DNA from: Symbiodinium natans
Lineage: Eukaryota; Sar; Dinophyceae; Suessiales; Symbiodiniaceae
Length of the DNA stretch: 64,000 nucleotides
Reading direction: 5' to 3'
Assembly: GCA_905221605.1 (NCBI GenBank)
Contig: CAJNDS010000335.1
Location: forward strand, 1,417,430-1,481,429
The notes beneath the pieces are model-generated. The model was not told the origin of the DNA and searched no databases. It worked only from the letters and a program-made list of their open reading frames with translations. Numbering within the stretch: the first letter of the stretch is position 1; every line of letters begins with the position of its first letter. The position numbers and the translations under genes were made by a program. Positions 9,540 through 19,118 of the stretch are shown in pieces.

Positions 9540-9672
9540 TCAAAGGGAAGTTGCATGGTCCCTTAGTACGGTCCCTTACCTGCTTCAGAGGGTTGTGACG
9601 TCTGGGCCCTTGGGTTTCACAGCGTAGGTAAGGGTTCCCGAACTAAGGGCCCATGTGAAGGGATCATGTAGC
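9540..9672. repeat. MITE-like inverted repeat
   Basis: A left end around GCATGGTCCCTTAGTACGG is mirrored by GGGCCCATGTGAAGGGATCATG on the right. No second copy found in the window. Confidence 0.45.
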
Positions 9673-9774
9673 TACCTTCAGACTTATGGGGGGAACCTAG
9701 TGGTATGGGGGGAACCTAGTGGGGGGTTGTATAGAGGGGGGGTAGTAGGGGAGAACCCATGAAGGTATAGCACT

Positions 9775-9846
9775 CTCTTCGTGTCGGCTTGTCTCTCCCA
9801 CGCCTGGCGCGTCGTCCAGATGGACTTCTGGGTCGTTCTGCCGCTC
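9775..9846 (+). CDS. Candidate exon, hydrophobic
   Basis: LFVSACLSHAWRVVQMDFW with 17 of 19 third positions G or C, then VVLPL and TGA. It could be a membrane segment of the chain A protein, but I could not join it in phase to the 10848 exon without an extra short exon (10044-10069 would fit). Confidence 0.45.
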
Positions 9847-10255
9847 TGATGCCATGGAATCCATGGGACCCTACCCACCTTGGAGGTTCAGGATGCTTTT
9901 ATCCACGGTTTAGGGTTTAGGGTTTGGGGTTTAGGGTTTGGGGTTTGGGGTTTTGGGTTTAGGGTTTAGGGTTTTTGGTTTTAGGTTTTAGAGTTGGAAG
10001 CCAATTATTACCTTACTTTAAACCTGACCCACTACACCCGGAGGCATTGCCTGCCTTGGCTTGTTTGGGGTCTGTTTCGGGCTCCTGGGACTACTCAGTC
10101 TAGGAGCTAAAGATAGACGAACATCACACATGTTTCTCACATGTTTATACACTACCTGTTTCGTGCCTAGCAGTTTCAGGGCCGCTGTACCATTTCAGTC
10201 TTCAGCATCTGCTGCCCCCCCCCCCCCCCCCATACCGTAAACTTCAGACCCCAAA

Positions 10256-10310
10256 CGATGTTCCCCCTTATACTAACAGTCCTTCATGGGGATTATAGTA
10301 TAGTACCCCC
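10256..10310. repeat. MITE family A, truncated
   Basis: GATGTTCCCCCTTATACTAA matches the family A left half; the right terminus is missing. Confidence 0.6.
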
Positions 10311-10847
10311 TAGTAGAATCTGATCGTGTCCCCCCAAGCCTCACCCCTTTAAGGGCTAGTGGGGTTAGAGTTCGGGCCTAGGAAGACCTTAAAAGCCTCG
10401 TCCCAAAATATGCTCCCCAGTGGCTACACCCCCGCTCCTTCCCTGGAATCCTGAGCCTTGAACCCTGCACCCGAAACCCTAAACTTAAAACCCAAAAACC
10501 CTAACCCCCTTCTGCAGGTCTTCAGGCCTTTTAGGACGCCCTGTCAGCAGTATATCGTGGTTATCATAGACCAGGCCTAAAGCACCCCAAAAATTTTGCA
10601 CCCTGTAGCCTTCAACCTGAGGTTGGGCATTAAGCCCTAAAGGACCCTAAATCCCAAAGACACGAACCCCGAAACTCCCCCCTGGGTCTTAGTAGTGAAT
10701 GAGGGAATTAGGGCCCTATATATACCCTCTAAGTGATGATATAGGGTACCTCATTCCCTCAATCCCGACTAAGAGCCCTAAACCCTATACCGTAAACCCT
10801 AAACCCTAAACCCTAAACCCTAAACCCTAAACCCTAAACCCTCTCAG

Positions 10848-10945
10848 GCTTTTGCGTGTTTGGTTCTTGGTCCTCCTCATGTTCCTGGCTGGCGATGCGC
10901 GGAACAAGCTGAAACCCTCAGGGGCCACCTGCCTGCTCTTCAAGG
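10848..10945 (+). CDS. Chain A exon 1: hydrophobic segment
   Basis: Follows CCCTCTCAG and reads LLRVWFLVLLMFLAGDARNK then LKPSGATCLLFK, ending in phase 1 at AAGG/GTTTAG, where the donor is the first telomeric unit. CCCTAAA lies directly upstream and TTTAGGG directly downstream. The first ~16 residues would span a membrane. Function not recognised. Confidence 0.6.
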
Positions 10946-11160
10946 GTTTAGGGTTTAGGGCTTTAGGGTTTAGGGTTTAGGGTTCTTCAAGGGTTTAGGG
11001 TTTAGGGTTTAGGGTTCTTCAAGGGTTTAGGGTTTAGGGCTTTAGGGTTCTTCAAGGGTTTAGTGTTTAGGGTTTAGGGATTAGGGTTCTTCAAGGGTTT
11101 AGGGTTTAGGGTTTAGGGCTTTAGGTTTAGGGTTTAGGGGTTTAGGGTTTAGGGTTGAGG
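10946..11160 (+). repeat. TTTAGGG array carrying copies of an exon end
   Basis: The last bases of the preceding exon (TTCAAGG) recur about four times as GGTTCTTCAAGGG separated by TTTAGGG units, a composite tandem repeat across the exon/array border. Confidence 0.8.
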
Positions 11161-11354
11161 GTTTACGTACTTGCAGGTTCATGAGTAGTTATAAGTGGGG
11201 TTGTAAGTAGGGCAAGTATGGTTTTAACGTGGGTAACACAGGTTTGGTTGGGCCTTGTGCTGCATGCCCCTGCTTCGGGTTCAGGGTTTAGGGTTTAGGG
11301 TTTAGGGCCAAGGGTTTAGGGTTTAGGGTTAGGGTTTAGGGTGCTTTTATATAC

Positions 11355-11489
11355 ATGGAGGATCGGGGAACTTAGTTAGGAACTAGGGTCAGAAGTACCT
11401 TAGTTGGGCGGGGTAGTAAGTAATAAGTATTTCTAAGCATATCTACCTTACCTTTAACCCCACTTACTAGGTAAAGTCCCCTGATCCTT
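11355..11489. repeat. MITE family D copy
   Basis: Ends GGAGGATCGGGG and CCCCTGATCC are inverted; the interior has the family TTAGTTAGG/CCCACTTACTA arms. Confidence 0.6.
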
Positions 11490-11531
11490 TACCCTAAACC
11501 CTAAACCCTGCTCGGGGTGTCAGGGATGCAG

Positions 11532-11601
11532 ACGATCACCTAGACTGTCTTTGGGCGTGCTCAGATTTTGCAAGTAATAACCCCTGGATGATCTTTGCCA
11601 T
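11532..11601 (+). CDS. Chain A exon 2
   Basis: After GATGCAG it reads DHLDCLWACSDFASNNPWMI, leaving phase 2 at GCCAT/GTCATC. The frame is open upstream to 11510 as well. Joins in phase on both sides in the chain A model. Confidence 0.5.
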
Positions 11602-11707
11602 GTCATCTATGTCTCTTCTTTGAAGTTTCTGTTTGGGGGCATCATGTGCATACTGCAGTTTTGGAAAGTGATACTCGGCCCTAAGCCCTTAACCCCAAGC
11701 CCAAAAG

Positions 11708-11824
11708 CATCGGCATCAAGGTCACCCTCTTCCTGCTGTTCATCTTCGCTGTGTGGGAAGCAGGGACACATATGCTCGAAGCTGTGCCACTGGGCTTAGG
11801 GGGGGCCCTTGGGCTTCTAACAGG
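11708..11824 (+). CDS. Chain A exon 3: hydrophobic segment
   Basis: IGIKVTLFLLFIFAVWEAGT then HMLEAVPLGLG, a likely membrane segment with high third-position G/C. Telomeric-type C repeat upstream, TTTAGGG array downstream. Acceptor AAAAG, donor CAGG/GTCTAG. Confidence 0.6.
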
Positions 11825-11907
11825 GTCTAGGGTTTAGGGTTTAGGGTTTAGGGTTTAGGGTTTAGGGTTGGCGCACGCCTCCTCCGATCCAAACCTTAAA
11901 CCCGCAG

Positions 11908-11972
11908 GTTCCTTAAGCCCAGACCTCCTGCCTCCAGCGACACCGCCGTTTTCATTTCAGCAGAAGAGCTTA
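11908..11972 (+). CDS. Chain A exon 4
   Basis: After CCCGCAG it reads FLKPRPPASSDTAVFISAEE. Phase matches exon 3 (GG+G). A longer overlapping frame (11871-12026) is open in another phase. Confidence 0.45.
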
Positions 11973-12025
11973 GTACATAAGCGCATGGAAGTATCGGGGT
12001 TTGCGAAAATCGGCGACCCAAAATA

Positions 12026-12098
12026 GCCCCCCCCTAAATAGTAGGATTCCCTTATAATACGGACCCCAATAACGTACCCCTAATGTCGTAAACCCCCC
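12026..12098. repeat. MITE family I, partial
   Basis: ATTCCCTTATAATACGG and TGTCGTAAACCCCCC match the copy at 48128. Confidence 0.5.
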
Positions 12099-12304
12099 GT
12101 ATAGGGAGGAAAGGGAATTCTCAAAGTCCCTGCGCGTTAAACGTTCCCTAAACCCTCCTACCCCTAAACCCTCCTAACCCTAAACCCAAAAACCCTAAAC
12201 CCTAAACCCTAAACCCTAAACCCTAAACCCTAAACCTAAACCCTCAACCCTAAACCCCCCTTAGCCCCCCAAACCTTAGCAGCAAGCTCCGAGCACTACT
12301 CCCT

Positions 12305-12500
12305 TCCTGGTAGCCCAGTGGTAACCCCCTTTACTTTGTGGTGCTTTACTGTAACCTTACATCTTTAGCCTTTTTGGGTTTATTGGGTTCCTAAGAAGGC
12401 AGCTAAAAATTAAAATTTATAGCTACCCTGCTAAGAGCAGCCAAGTTTACACATTTCTTCGTTAGTTCTGGGTTTCCTTATAAAGTAACCAATCCCAACA
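12305..12500. repeat. MITE family F interrupted by family G
   Basis: Left end CCTGGTAGCCCAGTGG and middle GGGTTTCCTTATAAAGTAAC belong to family F. They are separated by the family G copy at 12334-12445. Confidence 0.7.
12334..12445 (+). repeat. MITE family G, nested, with TTTA duplication
   Basis: Runs from CTTTGTGGTGC to GAGCAGCCAAG and is flanked by TTTA on both sides (12330-12333 and 12446-12449), a 4-bp target duplication inside family F. Confidence 0.8.
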
Positions 12501-12657
12501 GATGAATGCCCTCATTACTTCTCCAACAGCTGAACTTTAAGCTTTTTGGGTTTCCTCATTTAGTAGGATTAATAAAGTTTAACCTTTTCTTCCCTTGGGA
12601 ATTGGAGAAGTAAGATTGTTATGATATTGCTACTGGGATTTGATTTCCTCACCCCAG

Positions 12658-12703
12658 GATCCTGGCCGGCCTGGGTGCCCAAGCCCCGAATTCCGAGTTA
12701 TTG
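12658..12703 (+). CDS. Chain A exon 5
   Basis: After CACCCCAG it reads SWPAWVPKPRIPSY. Starts with two bases that complete the codon left by exon 4 and ends in phase 2 at TTG/GTGCCC. Confidence 0.45.
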
Positions 12704-12831
12704 GTGCCCGAATTGCTGAACTCTACACCCTGCCTAAGCCACAAGCCCTAAGCCCTAAACCTAAACTCTAAACCCTAAACCCTAAACCCTAAACCCTAGC
12801 CCTAAACCCTAAACCCTAAACCCTCCAAGAG

Positions 12832-12901
12832 CTCCATGCACCAAGCAGACCTCGAAGTTAGGTCCTTTTTGCACCTGCGGCCGCCTCCCCCGGAGACCCG
12901 G
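12832..12901 (+). CDS. Chain A exon 6
   Basis: Follows a CCCTAAA array and CAAGAG; reads SMHQADLEVRSFLHLRPPPP then ETR, phase 0 at CCCGG/GTGCAT. Another frame of the same segment is also open and G/C-rich at third positions, so frame choice rests on phase. Confidence 0.5.
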
Positions 12902-13422
12902 GTGCATTTCAGCATATCTAGGTTGGTTTTTGGAACCTTTTTGTAGTTTCCTTATTTGGGTTTATAAGGGACCCTACATATAAATGAACCTTTTTGTAGT
13001 TTCCTTATTTGGGTTTATAAGGGACCCGACATATAACTATTTTTCAGAGGGTTCAAAGGCCAACCCAGATATTTCAGCTCCTTTCTAGGTAGGACCTTTT
13101 GGGTTTGTTGGGTTTGGGGTTTGCGTTTTTTGGGGTTGGGTTATGTATGTTCGATTTTTCCTTCAGAGTTCAAGGGGAGCACTTTTCGGATGTCGTTTCA
13201 CGGGGCTTGCCTCTAGGGCCATTCTAGTGTCAACAAAGCTGGAGTTTCATAACGTTAGGGGCCGCCTTGATGCCACCCAAAGATGGTCGAGCTTACTTCA
13301 AAGGATCTCCCCCGCCCAAAAAAGAAATGCACAAACACACAAATAAACAACACAAATAAAGACTGTAATAGGTCAGATGGGTATCAACCCCCCCCCCCCC
13401 CCCCCCAGCCCTGAACCCGCAG

Positions 13423-13504
13423 GAGTCGGGCCGTTGGAAGATGATTGCAGCCCTCGTCTGCTACATTTCCCAGTGGCTTGGGCTGAGTTCTTTGGATCAC
13501 TCAT
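13423..13504 (+). CDS. Chain A exon 7: hydrophobic segment
   Basis: Preceded by a poly-C tract and CCCGCAG; reads ESGRWKMIAALVCYISQWLG and ends TCAT/GTTTAG on the telomeric repeat. Likely membrane segment. Confidence 0.65.
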
Positions 13505-13583
13505 GTTTAGGGTTTAGGGTTTAGGGTTTAGATTTTTACTTTGTGATGATCTCCGTGGTTGGTGTAGGGATTAGGGTTCTTAC

Positions 13584-13691
13584 CTTGGGATGTTCCCCCT
13601 GACACTAACATTCCTTAATGGGGATCATGAATATAAGAGGGGGTCTATAGTCCCTATTAAGGACGGTTTGTATAAGGGGGAACATCCCAAG
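13584..13691. repeat. MITE family A copy
   Basis: CTTGGGATGTTCCCCCT at the left is mirrored by GGGGGAACATCCCAAG at the right. It sits inside the proposed intron between chain A exons 7 and 8, between a G-strand and a C-strand array. Confidence 0.9.
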
Positions 13692-13782
13692 CTCCTACCC
13701 CAAAAAAACCCAAACCCCAAACCCTCCCTAAACCCAAAACCCTAAACCCTAAACCCTAAACCCTAAACCCTAAACCGAGCAG

Positions 13783-13836
13783 TCAAGGTCGTTTTGGACC
13801 TTTCACGCGGCTTGGCTTTGGAGGCAAAATCTCGGA
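13783..13836 (+). CDS. Chain A exon 8
   Basis: After CGAGCAG reads KVVLDLSRGLALEAKSR, donor CTCGGA/GTGCGT. CCCTAAA array directly upstream. Confidence 0.55.
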
Positions 13837-13861
13837 GTGCGTTGTAGGAAGGCTCAGCCTC

Positions 13862-14130
13862 CTAAACCCTAAACCCTAAACCCTAAACCCTAAACCCTAA
13901 ACCCTAAACCCTAAACCCTAAACCCTAAACGCCCTACACCGTACAACCGGGCTTAGGTGTCAGCGTAACTCAGAGAACCCTAAACCCTAAACCCTGAACC
14001 CTGAACCCTAAACCCTCACCCCTAAACCCTAAACCCTCAACCCTAAACCCTAAACCCTAAACCCTGAACCCTGAACCCTGAACCCTAAACCCTAATCCCT
14101 AAACCCTAAACCCTAACCCTAAACCCTACC
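13862..14130 (+). repeat. CCCTAAA array with degenerate CCCTGAA units
   Basis: Nearly continuous C-strand repeat, broken by a short unique piece at ~13930-13975, ending in a long poly-C tract (14134-14168). Confidence 0.9.
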
Positions 14131-14632
14131 CCAGCCCCCCCCCCCCCCCCCCCCCCCCCCACCCCCCCTTGACAAATCAAGTTCCCCGAACTGTGCACTC
14201 CCTAAACCCTCAACCCTAAACCCTAAACAAGCCCTGAGTCTTAAACCCCAAGCCCTCAGCAATCCCTGAACCCTAAACCCTAAACCCCCTGTCAAGACCT
14301 CCTCTGAGACCTCCTCCGGACTTAGGGGTCCTCGAGTTCAAGTTAGGGAGGCCCGGGGGGCCTGCTGGGCTTTAAATTTTGGGGTTTAGGGGGGGGGGGG
14401 GGTTAGGGTTTGGGGTTTGGGTTTAGGGTTTTGGTTTAGGGCTTGGGGTTGGGTGTTTAGGGTTCGGGCTTTAGGGTTTGGGCTTTAGGGCTTGGGGTTT
14501 AGGTGTTCAGGGCATCAAGGTTGAGGGATCAGGTTTTGAGTCCCACTCGCCCTGAAACCCCGGAGAGGTTTCCAAATTCGGGGGTGGGCGGGGGAGGGCG
14601 GTGTGGGGGGGTGGGGGGGGGGGTTTGTCAAG

Positions 14633-14721
14633 TTGGCCTGTTACGCAACCTCTTCAACAACATCGAATGCTCCGACCTCGGACCAAAAAATCCTAGGGCT
14701 CAACCCCAAACCCGGGAGTTC
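14633..14721 (+). CDS. Chain A exon 9
   Basis: GLLRNLFNNIECSDLGPKNP then RAQPQTREF, phase 0 at TTC/GTAGCC. The acceptor CAAG follows a G-rich tract, unlike the usual C-rich one. Confidence 0.55.
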
Positions 14722-14879
14722 GTAGCCTCCAGCCCCTACGCCTTATACACCACACCCCGAAACCCAGGAGCACGCCTCTGTTTAAGAACCTGCATAAGGC
14801 CCTGAACCCTAAACCCCAAACCCCAAACCCTAAACCCTAAACCCTAAACCCTAAAGGCCCTTTAAACCCCAAAGCCCAG

Positions 14880-14906
14880 GAGTTTGCGATGTCTCTGTAT
14901 ATACTA
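14880..14906 (+). pseudogene. Truncated duplicate of the start of chain A exon 10
   Basis: GCCCAGGAGTTTGCGATGTC and the next bases recur at 14997-15022. This copy breaks into CCCTAAA repeat after about nine codons. Confidence 0.7.
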
Positions 14907-15001
14907 CCCCCTAAACCCTAAACCCTAAACCCTAAACCCTAAACCCTAAGCCCTAAGCCCTAAGCCCTAAGCCCTAAACCCTAAACCCTAAACCAGCCCA
15001 G

Positions 15002-15111
15002 GAGTTTGCGATGTCTCTGTACACACTGCTGTTGATCATCGTTGGCCTGCTGTACCACTTCCGTCGGCTCATGGACGGCGAGCTCCTGCCCCTGACGTCT
15101 GCATCTGTCGG
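15002..15111 (+). CDS. Chain A exon 10: hydrophobic segment
   Basis: After ACCAGCCCAG reads EFAMSLYTLLLIIVGLLYHF then RRLMDGELLPLTSASV. A clear membrane-span-like stretch is followed by RR. Ends GTCGG/GTTTAG, with the donor in the telomeric array. Confidence 0.7.
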
Positions 15112-15642
15112 GTTTAGGGTTTAGGGTTTAGGGTTTAGGGTTCAGGGTTTAGGGTTTAGGGTTCAGGGTTCAGGGTTCAGGGTTTAAAGGTTTAGGGTAA
15201 CTGTCGGGAGTTCGAACACGTAACAAAGGCACCTGGGGATGCTTCGGGGCTTGTGGGCTTTGGGTTTTTTTAGTTCCCTAAACCCTAAACCCTAAACCCT
15301 AAACCCTAAACCCTAAACCCTAATTTTCTTTGTTTCGGAGTTCGGATGTAGTTTTTGTTATTATAAGGGTCCGTTTCTTTTGGGGCTTTCTGGGCTTTGG
15401 GGATTTAAGTTTTTGGTTTTGGCTGTTGTTTTTTTTCGGAGGGGGGGGGCCGGGGGGGGGGGGGGGGGGGGGGGTTGGGGGGGGGGGCCGGGGGGGGGGG
15501 GGTGGGGCCGGGGGGGGGGCCGGTTGGGGGTTGGGGGTTGGGGCAGGGGGGGAGGGGGTGCCCTAAACCCCGAACCGCCCAACCCTAAACCCTAAACCCT
15601 AAACCCTAAACCCCAAACCCTAAACCCTAAACCCTAACTCAG
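15112..15642 (+). other. Model intron with complementary telomeric ends (chain A intron 10)
   Basis: Opens GTTTAGGGTTTAGGG and closes with CCCTAAA units before CTAACTCAG, so its ends are complementary. The interior carries a long G-rich tract (15437-15560). Joining the flanking exons completes a Gly codon in frame. Confidence 0.55.
15430..15565 (+). repeat. G-rich low-complexity tract
   Basis: Runs of 8-20 G interrupted by T or CC. Long glycine- or proline-rich frames read here are artefacts. Confidence 0.9.
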
Positions 15643-15722
15643 GTCCAGCACGCCGGACACGTGGCTCTACTACCATCCTATGTGGACCGCCATCCTGATC
15701 GGCTTTAAGGCCATGTTGGGGG
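15643..15722 (+). CDS. Chain A exon 11
   Basis: SSTPDTWLYYHPMWTAILIG then FKAMLG; acceptor CTAACTCAG, donor TTGGGG/GTTTAG. Flanked by C-strand array left and G-strand array right. Confidence 0.65.
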
Positions 15723-15862
15723 GTTTAGGGTTTAGGATTTAGGGTTTAGGGTTTAGGGTTTAGGGTTAGGGTTTAGGGTTTAGGGTTTTTGGGTTTAGGG
15801 TTTCGGGTTTCGGGTTTAAGGTCTTTTTGGGGCTCTTTGGGTTTAGGGAGGTCGCTGCCCAG

Positions 15863-15938
15863 TGGTACCCGTAGTCCCGCTGCCTGTGCTGGGTTTGGAC
15901 TCGCTTTTGTTCAAGGGGTCCAACCTCGAACATTTAGG
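15863..15938 (+). CDS. Chain A exon 12
   Basis: After GCTGCCCAG reads VPVVPLPVLGLDSLLFKGSN then LEHL, donor TTTAGG/GTGTGG. Its first bases resemble a family F end (GCCCAGTGGTACCC), so it may descend partly from a MITE. Confidence 0.55.
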
Positions 15939-16402
15939 GTGTGGGGTTGAGAGAAGGTTGTACGTACCCCCAAAGCCTCCCCTTTTATATTCCGAACATG
16001 GCCCCTACATTCCCAAGAAAAAAGGTGACCGTTGAGGATTTTGGGGTTTAGGAACCTAAACCCTAAACCCCAAGCCCTAAACCCTAAACCCTAAGCCCTA
16101 AACCCTAAGCCCTAATCCCTAAACCCTAAGCCCCTAGTATACTCCTAAGGTGCCAGGGAATTCCGTTAAGCTTCGAGGGCCGAGGAGCCTGTCGACAGTC
16201 GAAACCTCAGCATAGTGCTTAAAAGACAACTAAGCCCTGAACCCTAAACGTCATTGAGGTTTAGGGTTCAGGGTTTAGGGTTTAGGGTTTAGGGTTTAGG
16301 GTTTAGGGTTTAGGGTTTAGGGTTAGGGTTTAGGGTTTAGGGTCAAAGAAGCCCTAAACAGCCCAATCCATCCCTCTATAAGGGATTTCGCCCCCACGGG
16401 AG

Positions 16403-16471
16403 GCAAACCAGCTGGTTATCCAGCTTTTGGCCGTTCGGGCCTTTGGCACCTTGGTGTGGTCCACCGGATCC
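16403..16471 (+). CDS. Candidate exon not fitting chain A phase
   Basis: ANQLVIQLLAVRAFGTLVWS looks coding, but no acceptor gives the phase needed between chain A exons 12 and 13. Alternative exon or remnant. Confidence 0.35.
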
Positions 16472-16738
16472 CGAAACCCCGAAACCCCCAAACCCCCAAA
16501 CCCACAACTTGAAAACCCCTGAACCCTAACCCCCAAACCCCTAAACCCCTAAACCCTAAACTCTAAACCATGAACCCCTAAATCCTACACCCCCTAAACC
16601 CCCAACTTCTAAACCCCTAAACCTCTAACCCCCAAACCCCTAAACTTCTAAACCCCTAAACCTTAAACCCCTAAAACCCCGTAAACCCTAAAACCACGCG
16701 AAAACCAAGCCGGGAACTCCAGACTTGGTTTGTTCCAG

Positions 16739-16794
16739 TCGTCAGGAATTCGGGAAACTGGGGCCCGTACTTGACTACCCTAAGAGGAGTTGGG
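16739..16794 (+). CDS. Chain A exon 13
   Basis: RQEFGKLGPVLDYPKRSW after TTCCAG, ending TGGG/GTTTAG at the start of a long TTTAGGG array. Confidence 0.6.
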
Positions 16795-16912
16795 GTTTAG
16801 GGTTTAGGGTTTAGGGTTTAGGGTTTAGGGTTTAGGGTTTAGGGTTTAGGGTTTAGGGTTTAGGGTTTAGGGTTTAGGGTTTAGGGTTTAGGGTTTAGGG
16901 TTTAGGGTTTAG
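16794..16912 (+). repeat. TTTAGGG array
   Basis: About 17 perfect units. It provides the donor of chain A exon 13. Confidence 0.95.
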
Positions 16913-17288
16913 GGGTTGTTTGCGGTCTAGGGTGTTTGGGGGTTTTGGGTTTTGGGTTCATGGTGTGCTTGAAAGTGCATGGGACCTACCCACTGGCTAT
17001 GGTTCAGTTGTTGAATCCCACTTTTCCTAAACCCTAAACCCTAAACCCGAAAGATTGCAATTAGCTAGCAGGCCTGATGATCCTTAGGGGGGTTCACGGC
17101 GCTCCTCTTTCCGACGCCCTGAACCCCAAACCACAAAGACCCTAAAGCCTAAACTTGGCCTCAACCCGAAGCGCTAAACTCTAAACCCTAGACCCTAAAC
17201 CCTAAACCCTAATTTTCTAACCCTAAACCCTGAACCCTAAACCCTAAACCCTAAACCCTAAACCCTAAACCCTATGTCGATCTTGAAG

Positions 17289-17360
17289 TCAACGCCCTCG
17301 ACCCCGAAATTTCGGCGAGGGCCCCAAGCATCTGGCTGTCCCAGGTGCTTCGAAGCCAAG
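17289..17360 (+). CDS. Chain A exon 14
   Basis: NALDPEISARAPSIWLSQVL then RSQ, after CTTGAAG and a CCCTAAA array. Donor CCAAG/GTTTGG, with an alternative at CCCAG/GTGCTT. Confidence 0.6.
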
Positions 17361-17660
17361 GTTTGGGGTGTGGGGTCGAACTTGAGGTTTGGCTTCAGGG
17401 TTTAGGGTTTAGGGTTTAGGGTTTAGGGTTTAGGGTTTAGGGTTTAGGGTACTACTTCTAACCTACTCATGGCCTTAACCCGCCCATCTTCCCGCAAAGT
17501 ACAAATGTAGATGAGACAGACGCCGTACGTCAAGTCACCAAGTAGGTGACAATTACCGCGAAGTCCTTGGAGGTTATAGGTGTTGGGATTTCGAGCCTAG
17601 GTTGGCGTAGAGTTTGCAGAGTTCATAGGGTTTAGGGTAGTGCCTCCGTCTGCACGTCAG

Positions 17661-17755
17661 GTCAGTATGTTGTCCCTGCCTACCGATCCATCTTCGACCG
17701 GTCCTCACTGATGTTCATGGCCTTCGATTCTCGGCGATCGTCATGCCAGTGCATC
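17661..17755 (+). CDS. Chain A exon 15
   Basis: QYVVPAYRSIFDRSSLMFMA then FDSRR after CACGTCAG. The 3' end is uncertain: GATC/GTCATG, GCCA/GTGCAT and ATC/GTGACA are all possible. Confidence 0.5.
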
Positions 17756-17925
17756 GTGACATGGGGTTACACCCGAAATCCAAACTGCTCTGGCCACCCT
17801 TCATAGTCTTAGTAGCTGAATGAGTACCTTTAACACTTTTGGGGATACTATAACCCTCTATAGAGCTGAAAGTGCACACTTTTGGCGGGCTTATGAACTC
17901 AGCAACTAAGTAGTAGAATCCCACA

Positions 17926-18064
17926 CTTGGAGGTTCAGGGTGCTTATAACCAGCTAGAACTGCACTTATAACCCACTCATAAACCCAGAATTTCCCTAAC
18001 ATGGTTATAGTTGGGTTATCTGTGCAAATACGATTTGGTTAGTAAGTACCATGAAACCTCGAAG
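17926..18064. repeat. MITE family B copy
   Basis: CTTGGAGGTTCAGGGTGC mirrored by GTACCATGAAACCTCGAAG; interior has CACTTATAACCCACT. Confidence 0.75.
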
Positions 18065-18143
18065 TATCCACCATACAAGGCCTATCCGCAAGGTGCCCCA
18101 AGCGGAACTCCACCCCCCCCCCCCACCAACACATGTTCTGGAG

Positions 18144-18194
18144 CTTGTCGTGAGATGTGCGTACAAGCTTACCCGTATCATCCCCGTAGAAGCC
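18144..18194 (+). CDS. Candidate exon, possible chain A continuation
   Basis: LVVRCAYKLTRIIPVEA ends phase 0 at GCC/GTAGGA. The frame continues upstream through a poly-C tract. Joins in phase to 19017. Confidence 0.5.
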
Positions 18195-18617
18195 GTAGGA
18201 CCCCTGCGAAAATAGGACCCCAAGCCCTAAACCCTAAACCTTAATCCCTAAACCTACTGTAAACCCTCAACCCTAAACCCTAAACCTTCTTTCCATGCTA
18301 GATTACAGCTAGGCTGGGGCCTGAAACCCAAACCCCAGAACCTCAGCACCCCCAAAACCCCCAAACCCTAAACCCTAAACCCCAAACCCAAAACCCTAAA
18401 CCCTAAACCCCCCGAAGCCCTACAAGGTTTAGGGTTTAGAGTTTAGGGCCTCCGCTTACCTAGGTTGTGAAGGGCATCTCCTTAAGCACTAAACTTGCAG
18501 CCCCAAACTAGCCCAAGCCCTAAGCCGGGCCATGGGGAGGGTTTAGGGTTTCGGGTTTAGGGTTTGGGGTTTAGGGTTTAGGGTTTAGGGCCACGGGAGT
18601 GGAGATCTTCCGGCGCT

Positions 18618-18712
18618 AGAGTTTATTATTATTATTCTTCTTATTATTATGTATATATTTTCTTATTATTATTATTATTATTATTTTATTATTTATTATT
18701 TTTTTTTTTTGG
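18618..18712 (+). repeat. TTA/TTAT microsatellite with poly-T and poly-G
   Basis: Triplet ATT repeat with a CTT variant, followed by a T run and a G run. Confidence 0.9.
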
Positions 18713-18777
18713 GGGGGGGGGTTATGGTTTAGGGCGTAAGGATCGGTAAGGTTCCGTAAACGCCCTACCCCCCCCCC

Positions 18778-18925
18778 CCCCCCCCATGAACCCCCCTCCG
18801 TTAAGGACCCTATAGAATCCCTAGGGTACTTCCCGAACTAGGGGTACCCCGGTTTTTACCCCAAAGAGGGAAAAGAATCCCCTCAAAAGGAGCCCCAAAG
18901 AGGGTCCCCTATTTTCGGAAACCCT
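18778..18925. repeat. MITE-like sequence, families K and J
   Basis: CATGAACCCCCCTCCGTTAA resembles family K; CCTATTTTCGGAAACCC resembles the family J end. Confidence 0.4.
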
Positions 18926-19016
18926 AAACCCGAAGCCCTAAACCCTAAACCCTAAACCCTAAACCCTAAACCCTAAACCCTAAACCCTAAGCCCACCATG
19001 TCTTTTGTAAATCGAG

Positions 19017-19118
19017 GTTGCCTTGAACTACATCTCATCGGTGCTGGCATACTACGCCATTCCCATCCGGCAGTTTCATGGCCATGACCCCGAAGCACGG
19101 CGGCATTTTTTGAGCTGA
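19017..19118 (+). CDS. Candidate exon, possible chain A continuation
   Basis: VALNYISSVLAYYAIPIRQF then HGHDPEARRHFLS and TGA. Looks coding to near its end; the true 3' end is unclear (GT at 19041 or a GC donor). C-strand arrays lie on both sides. Confidence 0.5.
   Translation, partial: VALNYISSVLAYYAIPIRQFHGHDPEARRHFLS

Noticed and set aside
15330-15595. Glycine- and proline-rich open frames
   Set aside because: Poly-G/poly-C tract in three frames on both strands; composition only.
16157-16222. GIPLSFEGRGACRQSKPQHS as a chain A exon
   Set aside because: In the phase needed after exon 12 it meets a stop after three codons. The other frame has weak coding bias.
16965-17027. VLESAWDLPTGYGSVVESHF as a chain A exon
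   Set aside because: Phase does not fit between exons 13 and 14, which join directly, and it has G-strand array left and C-strand right.
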